A stretch of 64,000 nucleotides of DNA from an uncultured Lachnospiraceae bacterium. Lineage in GTDB: Bacteria; Bacillota; Clostridia; Lachnospirales; Lachnospiraceae. Location: the NCBI GenBank assembly GCA_910587095.1, contig CAJUMJ010000058.1, positions 62,001 to 126,000 on the forward strand. The letters are read 5' to 3'. Made by a program: the position numbers and the translations under genes. The notes under the pieces are model-generated. The model was not told where the DNA came from and searched no databases. It saw only the letters and a list, made by a program, of their open reading frames with translations. This document shows positions 60,659-64,000 of the stretch, piece by piece (the first letter of the stretch is position 1; each line of letters opens with the position of its first letter).

Positions 60659-62821
60659 TTTTCTTTTCATAATCTCACTGATAATAAGCAGAAGCATCAC
60701 CTGTACCATGCCGTTTACGCCGCACTCCCACACTATATGCGCTCCCACCAGGTCTTCCATCTGAGGAATCGCCGCGCCGGCAATTTTTCCCCACGCCTCC
60801 TTTTCCAGATCAAGCTCACTGCTGTCAAAGGAAACCCTCTGATGCAGCAGATCTTTATCATAGACCTGCCTGCCATGTATTCCCATTCCCCGCATATACT
60901 CGAGCATGGGCTCTATATTGATACTGACATCCATCAAAAACTCCACACCGAGCTTCACCTGACCGTCGCCCAAATCCGGTTCCTGCTGCCCTTTCTTTTG
61001 CTGCAATGCGACGTCATAGTAGCGGATGACAAGATCGGCATACTGCTTTTGGGGATGTATATATCTCTCGGCGTCCTTTCTCCGGCTCTCCATCTGCTCC
61101 AGAATTTCCTCTGCGGAATGCCCTCTGCTTTTCAAATCCCTGTGCAGTTTCCAGCAATACCTGAGCTCCTCGTCGGTATCCAGATAAATTTTCAGATCAA
61201 GCACCTGCCTCATCTGCGGCAGATACAGGGAATGCAGGCCGCACATAACCACATATGGCTTCGGCTTCAGCTTTTTCCTGCCCGAAAAAGTGCCGGTATT
61301 GTGATCGTATTCCGATCTCTTTACGGAATTATTGCAGCGCAGCGCCCGAAGATCTTCCGCCTGCCTGTAGAGATAGTTGGCACGGGGATTAAGATGCGTC
61401 ATCTCGTTCCAGTTTGCGTCGCCGCGCTCCCAGCGATGATCACCGTCTCCCTCAATATTCAGAATATTATTTTCACACAGAAGCTCGTCCAGCATGAGAA
61501 GCAGTCTGCTCTTTCCCGCACCGCTGTCGCCGGCAATTCCGATTGTAAAGGGGCGGTTTCTCCTTCTATAATAAGAATTGCTGTTCACACCGCTTATATA
61601 CATGGACACGATCAGAATCAGAAATACCCCCGCCATCAGCGTAAACACAATATCTCCGACCCCCGCGCCGGTATATTTCAGATCATTCCGATCCCTCCCC
61701 AAAATCGACAAATCCGTAAACTCCGTCACATGCAGACAGACATAGTAGAGCAGATAGAGCACGTTAAACACGCCGTAGGCCACCACCATCTTGCCCCTGT
61801 TCACCGGCGTTCCCGCAAGATATAGCATAAAAAAGGGAACGATCCATATAAACCATCCAGGCATGGCCGGCACAAAAACGAGAAAAACGGCAAACAACAG
61901 ACCTGTCATACTGATCAGCAGATCCCTGTTCATCTGATTGATATAGAACGCCTGAAAATAAATGATGAGCAGTACCAGCACACAAAGTAAAAGATGTCTG
62001 CTGCCATAATCGATATAGACGGCTTCGATGGCATTCTGCTCTTTGTTGAACAACACCATATCCGCAAAGCCGCTGCCCCAAAAAGGCAGGACGATCAATG
62101 TCGTAAATAAAATCGGCAAGCCGGACATAACAGCCGCTTTTTTAAATCCTTTTTTCTTATAGAGATAGAGAAAAAACAGCGGCAGCACAACCACGATATG
62201 AAATTTGGAGGCCAGGGAGAGCGTCAGAAACAGTACAAACTTCCATTCATTACGCGCGATCTCCTGTTTTGAATTACCCACCTGCGTCAGATAGTATACC
62301 GCTCCCACCAAAAACGCTGTCGGCACAATGTCAAGCTGCCCGTGCATATAGGTGGCATACAACATAATGGGCGACAGGAAATACAAAATCAAAATATATT
62401 TTCTTTTCGATGTGGATATGCGCATGAGAAAATACAGTCCAAGCAAATCCATCAAAAGAAGCGGCACTTTAAAAAGAAGATTTTGCACAAAAACGGGCAT
62501 CCATGCGCCCATGCGCAACAATAAACCTCCGATGCACTCCACATACAGCATAACAGGCGGATACGGAAAGGAGGAAAGTAAGCCATTTTCATAATAATAT
62601 TGATAAGGGTTTTCCCCTCCCAAAAAACATCTTACAAACGGAATAAACATCAAATCCTGATAGTCCGAAGAAAACAGCCCCATAAGAAGCAGCTTTAACA
62701 GGACCGCGCCCACGATCCCGACACATAAAAGCTTATGATATTCCTTCTCCACATCCGGTATGTTTATGCTCCACTTCAATTTTTTTACTTCCTTCACCTG
62801 TTTTTTGCAAACTCCTGTCAC
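60656..62821 (-). CDS. GT-C-like membrane protein fused to a uridine kinase/phosphoribulokinase-like domain
   Basis: 721 residues. Residues 1 to about 415 hold about ten helices with the external loop FLGGENPYQYYYENGLLSSFPYPPVM (outline: GGENPYQYY, then FPYPP) typical of GT87/PIG-M-like proteins. From 425 a complete P-loop domain follows: IGIAGDSGAGKSRLL with Walker A at 431-438, EGDGDHRW, DLKIYLDTDEELRYCWKLHRDL (outline: LKIYLDTD) and RYIHPQKQYADLVIRYY, the order seen in uridine kinases. The start is open: GTG at 62821, or a TTG 14 codons on with GAAGGAAG ahead. It may couple sugar transfer with phosphorylation of a glycan or lipid component. Domain calls are good; the joint role is unknown. 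Confidence 0.82.
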   Translation of the reverse strand: MTGVCKKQVKEVKKLKWSINIPDVEKEYHKLLCVGIVGAVLLKLLLMGLFSSDYQDLMFIPFVRCFLGGENPYQYYYENGLLSSFPYPPVMLYVECIGGLLLRMGAWMPVFVQNLLFKVPLLLMDLLGLYFLMRISTSKRKYILILYFLSPIMLYATYMHGQLDIVPTAFLVGAVYYLTQVGNSKQEIARNEWKFVLFLTLSLASKFHIVVVLPLFFLYLYKKKGFKKAAVMSGLPILFTTLIVLPFWGSGFADMVLFNKEQNAIEAVYIDYGSRHLLLCVLVLLIIYFQAFYINQMNRDLLISMTGLLFAVFLVFVPAMPGWFIWIVPFFMLYLAGTPVNRGKMVVAYGVFNVLYLLYYVCLHVTEFTDLSILGRDRNDLKYTGAGVGDIVFTLMAGVFLILIVSMYISGVNSNSYYRRRNRPFTIGIAGDSGAGKSRLLLMLDELLCENNILNIEGDGDHRWERGDANWNEMTHLNPRANYLYRQAEDLRALRCNNSVKRSEYDHNTGTFSGRKKLKPKPYVVMCGLHSLYLPQMRQVLDLKIYLDTDEELRYCWKLHRDLKSRGHSAEEILEQMESRRKDAERYIHPQKQYADLVIRYYDVALQQKKGQQEPDLGDGQVKLGVEFLMDVSINIEPMLEYMRGMGIHGRQVYDKDLLHQRVSFDSSELDLEKEAWGKIAGAAIPQMEDLVGAHIVWECGVNGMVQVMLLLIISEIMKRK

Positions 62822-62832
62822 CGCTCATCGCT

Positions 62833-64000
62833 CTATGAGCCCGCAAGCAAAACCATTCCCTTCATCAAAGACCAAATATCATTATTTGCGCAGTTCCCGT
62901 AAAAAATCAAAATTTTGTCGAGAACCTGCCCTGATAAAATAAAAAAGACACTGCAAAGGCTGGCCAGCCGGTACAATCCCTTCCCTGATTTCCATCCCCT
63001 TCCAAGTATGACGGCCAAAAACAGCATACCCAAAAAGTAGAAAGGCATCGCAAACCGGGACAGCGCCCATTTGTAGGCATTGAGAGAAATGAAAAAAGCA
63101 ATCGGATAGCCAATAGCCAGAGAGCTGAAACCCATTACCGCCCAATAGCCGGTTTCCTTACTCTCCTTGTGCCAGTACGATGCCATCATGATTCCCAAAA
63201 CGCCGAGCAAGGGCCAGAAAATAATGCGTACGCTATCCCACCACAGCGCCGTCAGACAATATAAAAGTACATACCACTCGCTGTTTTGAAACGCACGCAC
63301 CGCACAATCCAACGTCTCTTTCATATAGGGCGTATTCTGCGCAAGACCCCACAGCACACCCGGTTCCCTCGAAAGCTGATAGTTCATCACCGGAACGATC
63401 GCAATACCTTCGCTCGGCTTCTCTTCGTCAACACCCGCTACCGTCATAACGCCTTCCACCGGAATTTCCTCGGCAAGCCCGGAAGGCGTCAGCATACCTC
63501 CCTCGAAAATGCCAAGCAGACAGGCCGCCAAAATGACGCCTCCCAGCTTAACGCCCTTGCCGGCGCTTATATAGTCCTTTCCGAAAAGCAAAAACAAAAT
63601 CAGAAAAGCGCCCGTTCCAAGCAGAATGCAAATATTGTGCGGCGCACTCATAGCCCAGTACAGCACAAAGCAGACCGTCAAAAGACAATGGGGAAAGCCA
63701 ACTTTCCGGTTATCGCGCAGCAACTGTACCAGCAGCCACAAATAGATAAAGAAGGTCGCCACGCCGACAACAGAATCCGTATAGCCGCTCGATATTAGCG
63801 GGTAATCGCTGTCAACGACGCGAATAGGCGCAAATGTAAGGGAAACGCTTCCCATGTGAACCACACAGGTAAGCGAAGTGCTAAGCCATACCGAAAAATA
63901 TTTGCGGAACACGCCGTACAAAAGCAGGCACAGGAAAGCGCCGCTAAGCGCAAGCCAGAGAGTCAGGGCAAAGCAGAGATTACGACTGCCCAGCAGACCG
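62833..64000 (-). CDS. Multi-spanning membrane protein, start cut off
   Basis: The frame stays open to 64000, so at least 389 residues are visible and the N-terminus lies beyond the window. About eight hydrophobic helices, a first external loop with SDYP-like VVDSDYPLISSGYTD, and a large hydrophilic loop at about the middle (EEIPVEGVMTVAGVDEEKPSEG in outline). The layout is like that of the DUF6056 and GT-C proteins in this locus. It lies 11 bp before the GT-C fusion gene. I do not recognise a family; a role as a lipid-linked-sugar-dependent transferase or polymerase is only a guess. Confidence 0.65.
   Translation of the reverse strand, partial: GLLGSRNLCFALTLWLALSGAFLCLLLYGVFRKYFSVWLSTSLTCVVHMGSVSLTFAPIRVVDSDYPLISSGYTDSVVGVATFFIYLWLLVQLLRDNRKVGFPHCLLTVCFVLYWAMSAPHNICILLGTGAFLILFLLFGKDYISAGKGVKLGGVILAACLLGIFEGGMLTPSGLAEEIPVEGVMTVAGVDEEKPSEGIAIVPVMNYQLSREPGVLWGLAQNTPYMKETLDCAVRAFQNSEWYVLLYCLTALWWDSVRIIFWPLLGVLGIMMASYWHKESKETGYWAVMGFSSLAIGYPIAFFISLNAYKWALSRFAMPFYFLGMLFLAVILGRGWKSGKGLYRLASLCSVFFILSGQVLDKILIFYGNCANNDIWSLMKGMVLLAGS

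Overview
The window is one long, single-direction surface-polysaccharide locus. All 48 genes I accept lie on the minus strand, so transcription runs from 64000 towards 1. Most are packed with gaps of 1-50 bp or short overlaps. Both ends are cut: an unassigned membrane protein runs off the right edge and a polysaccharide pyruvyl transferase runs off the left edge. Purine-rich AGGAGG-type ribosome sites, moderate G+C and the mix of families (PglK-type ABC flippases, GT17, GT-D, DUF2304, DUF5672 and DUF6056 proteins, several AsnB copies) suggest a Gram-positive gut-type Firmicute, probably Lachnospiraceae. That assignment is inference. I see no rRNA, tRNA, CRISPR, phage or IS transposase gene.

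Layout in transcription order. 64.0-60.7 kb: two multi-spanning membrane proteins, one fused to a uridine-kinase-like P-loop domain. 60.5-57.8 kb: a NodB-like deacetylase and an asparagine synthetase. 57.6-53.2 kb: a GT4 transferase, a membrane-anchored SGNH protein and a second asparagine synthetase. 52.9-43.3 kb: GT2, GT11, an ABC flippase, a GT11-like protein, a DUF6056 protein, DUF5672, GT17 and a Wzy-like polymerase. 43.2-30.2 kb: the initiating phosphoglycosyltransferase, then GT4, GT2, GT11, GT2, a pyruvyl transferase, a Wzx flippase, a GH105-like hydrolase, a Wzy-like protein with a Wzz-like tail, and a GT26-GT4 fusion. 30.2-23.4 kb: GT4, radical SAM, GT4, GT-D, an acetyltransferase and a second ABC flippase. 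23.4-17.3 kb: a GT-C / GT2 / DUF2304 module and three more transferases. 17.3-7.8 kb: a sugar-nucleotide cassette with a 2-epimerase, an aminotransferase, a divergent AsnB-like protein, a GT-B protein, a CMP-sugar synthetase, a GT4, an aldolase fusion and a KdsC-like phosphatase. 7.8-0 kb: a run of fucosyltransferase-superfamily proteins, a third ABC flippase and a pyruvyl transferase. Its last part (from about 4.7 kb down) is visibly more AT-rich and has its own strong promoter.

Together the genes can start a glycan on undecaprenyl phosphate (41.8-43.2 kb), build repeat units with more than 20 transferases, flip them by Wzx and/or three ABC flippases, and polymerise them with Wzy-type proteins. 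Decorations implied by the gene content are fucosyl-type residues, pyruvate ketals, O-acetyl groups, amino or amidated sugars, and probably a CMP-activated ulosonic acid. The most novel-looking parts are the aldolase / KdsC / CMP-transferase cassette without a NeuB- or KdsA-type synthase, the membrane GT-C plus kinase fusion, the Wzy plus Wzz-like fusion, and a family of structured palindromic repeats placed at selected gene ends.
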